Origin: a virus
IMG/VR virus record: IMGVR_UViG_3300025853_010175
Span: 1 to 32,507 of that record
Reading direction: 5' to 3' (one strand)
Length of the DNA: 32,507 bases
The notes beneath the pieces were generated by a model. It did no database searches. It was not told where the DNA came from and saw nothing but the letters and a program-made list of their open reading frames with translations. The position numbers and the translations under genes are program-made. Shown in pieces: positions 31,138 to 32,507 of the stretch; position 1 is the first letter of the stretch, and each line of letters begins with the position of its first letter.

Positions 31138-32507
31138 ATGTTTTTTGAAGATAATAATGCGGGAACTGGTGCTAACACAGGACCATTTGCAAGTCCAAAT
31201 AATAGTGGTTCTTTTATTAAGAATGCTGGTGTTGCTGCTGCACAATCAATTAAACCTGACGTTTTAATTGAAGGTTTAAAGGCTGTAGAAAACCAAGCAA
31301 AAACAATGGCAAGTTCCGTATTTGGTCAATACGGTGCTGTTTCTCGAACTATACAAAAAAGTTTAATTGAATCTTTTGACACAACAGTTCAGATAGGTGC
31401 AACTTTAGAAGATAACGTTAACATTTATAAGTCAATTTCATCATCACTCCAAAGAAATAATTATCTTACATCACAACAACTAGAAAGCTTAGTAACATTA
31501 CAAAAAGCAACCAATATGACTGCTGAGGAGATTGGTGTTATGGTTACAGGGTTTCAAGATATGGGTCAAGGTACTGATGTGGCGATAGAAAAGACATCTG
31601 AATTGGCAAAAGTTGCTCGAGGTTATGGTCTTAATGTAAATCAATTTCTAAAAACTACTGGGGATAATCTAAAGTTAGTAAATGCTTATGGATTTCAAGA
31701 CGGGGTTACAGGTTTAGGTAGAATGGTAGCGAGAGCACAAGCTCTTCGTATGGACTTTTCAAAGATAACAGGATTAGCGGCCCAATTATTAAGTCCTGAA
31801 AAAGCAATAGATTTAGCCGCTGAGATGCAAATATTAGGTGGTGCTGTTGGTGATTTAGCAGACCCATTCAAGTTAATGTATATGGCTGAGAATGACATGG
31901 AAGGTCTTCAAAATGCTGTTATCGATACTGCAAAATCTGCGGTAATGTTTAATAAGGAAACGGGACAATTTAAAATCACTGGTGTTGAAATGAGAAGGTT
32001 ACGTGCTCAGGCAGATGCTTTGGATATGTCTTATGAAGATTTGGCAAGCACTGCGATTAAGGCTGCTAAAGAGCAAGAAGTAATGTCACGTCTTGAGTTT
32101 ACTGGTTTAAATGAAAAACAAAAACAATTAATTGCTAATTTAGGTGAGATAAATAAAAACGGAGAAGTTTCATTAACATTCCCAGGTTTAGATGGTGTTA
32201 CAAAAACAATTACTGATTTTACAAATATATCTGCAGAAGACCAAGAAGCCATTCAAAAATATCAAGAAAATGCAAATAAAACCGATAGACAGATTGCAGA
32301 AAGTCAGTTAAGTGTTTTACAAAGACAAAATGCCATATTATTAGATATACAAACAGCCGGGTTAAGAGCTGGTGGTTATGCTACGGGTGAAGTTGGTACT
32401 ATAGGTGAAGACCTTGAAAGTTTAATGATTGCAGTTGCCAATGCTACAGGTGAAGAAACCACAAGAACAATAAAAGATTTTGTTGAAACAGGACAATTAA
32501 CTAAATC
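31138..32507 (+). CDS. Tape-measure-like tail protein, 3' end beyond window
   Basis: The frame opens at ATG 31138 (MFFEDNNAGTG) and stays open to the right edge, giving 456 residues so far; no stop occurs. The sequence is mostly helix with Ala, Gln, Glu, Gly and Asn: LIEGLKAVENQAKTMASSVF, ATNMTAEEIGVMVTGFQDMG, TDVAIEKTSELAKVARGYGL, RMVARAQALRMDFSKITGLA and AAEMQILGGAVGDLADPF. These 'G-x-x-x-A-x-x-x-A' helices with an N-terminal T-S-E-L-A-K-V-A-R-G-x-G pattern are typical of phage tape measure proteins, which set tail length and are then injected. T4-like phages use gp29 for this; equivalence is likely, not proven. Motif TATTTATTATTAAATA lies 17 bp before the start. Confidence 0.7.
   Translation, partial: MFFEDNNAGTGANTGPFASPNNSGSFIKNAGVAAAQSIKPDVLIEGLKAVENQAKTMASSVFGQYGAVSRTIQKSLIESFDTTVQIGATLEDNVNIYKSISSSLQRNNYLTSQQLESLVTLQKATNMTAEEIGVMVTGFQDMGQGTDVAIEKTSELAKVARGYGLNVNQFLKTTGDNLKLVNAYGFQDGVTGLGRMVARAQALRMDFSKITGLAAQLLSPEKAIDLAAEMQILGGAVGDLADPFKLMYMAENDMEGLQNAVIDTAKSAVMFNKETGQFKITGVEMRRLRAQADALDMSYEDLASTAIKAAKEQEVMSRLEFTGLNEKQKQLIANLGEINKNGEVSLTFPGLDGVTKTITDFTNISAEDQEAIQKYQENANKTDRQIAESQLSVLQRQNAILLDIQTAGLRAGGYATGEVGTIGEDLESLMIAVANATGEETTRTIKDFVETGQLTK

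Overview
The window is a 32.5 kb piece of a tailed-phage genome, most likely a T4-like contractile-tailed virus (Caudoviricetes, myovirus morphology). Virion genes recognisable from sequence include a contractile sheath (25272-28430), a gp19-type tail tube (29618-30106), a gp26-like baseplate protein (30185-30940), neck or tail-completion candidates (18864-19985, 23439-24994), and the start of a long tape-measure-like gene that runs off the right edge. The replication genes are a family B DNA polymerase (15702-18557) and an SNF2-type helicase (21627-23390). No integrase, insertion sequence, tRNA, rRNA or CRISPR array was seen. The genome is AT-rich, and most start codons have no Shine-Dalgarno sequence but an A/T-rich leader. 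That fits a Bacteroidetes (flavobacterial-type) host, but this is inference only.

Layout. (1) 1-3533, plus strand: a very AT-rich sugar cassette with a truncated DegT-type sugar aminotransferase, a GNAT-sulfotransferase fusion, a GT-D-type glycosyltransferase and a fucosyltransferase-like protein. (2) 8898-3535, minus strand: one tightly overlapping operon with a GT-B glycosyltransferase, DEDD exonuclease, dUTPase, HAD phosphatase, MORN-like protein, double GT-A glycosyltransferase and an unknown protein. (3) 11477-8945, minus strand: five conserved-looking phage proteins, mostly of unknown function. (4) 11533-15634, plus strand: two large adhesin-like proteins and a stand-alone copy of the second one's N-terminal domain. 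(5) 15631-18557: DNA polymerase with its own promoter and a hairpin at the start codon. (6) 23390-18554, minus strand: helicase, a superoxide dismutase fused to a possible PD-(D/E)XK nuclease domain, a neck-like protein and a small protein. (7) 23439-32507, plus strand: the tail module, interrupted by a 49-residue minus-strand gene and containing a HAD-like enzyme between sheath and tube.

How it fits together. Polymerase and helicase replicate the genome, while dUTPase, the exonuclease and the HAD enzymes serve nucleotide or nucleic-acid metabolism. The aminotransferase, acetyltransferase, sulfotransferase and five or more glycosyltransferases suggest that the phage builds and attaches a decorated sugar to virion protein, DNA or host glycan. 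The adhesins probably recognise the host surface. Many transcription units share an upstream motif TATTTAT(A/C/T) followed by a TAAAA-like stretch. It reads in the gene's own direction, so it is the reverse complement of the T4/cyanophage late-promoter octamer. The polymerase gene instead has a TTGACA-17-TATATT promoter.

The least explained items are the SOD-nuclease-like fusion, the GNAT-sulfotransferase fusion, the inverted late-promoter-like motif, the polymerase leader hairpin and the 11-residue cysteine repeat ending the first adhesin.
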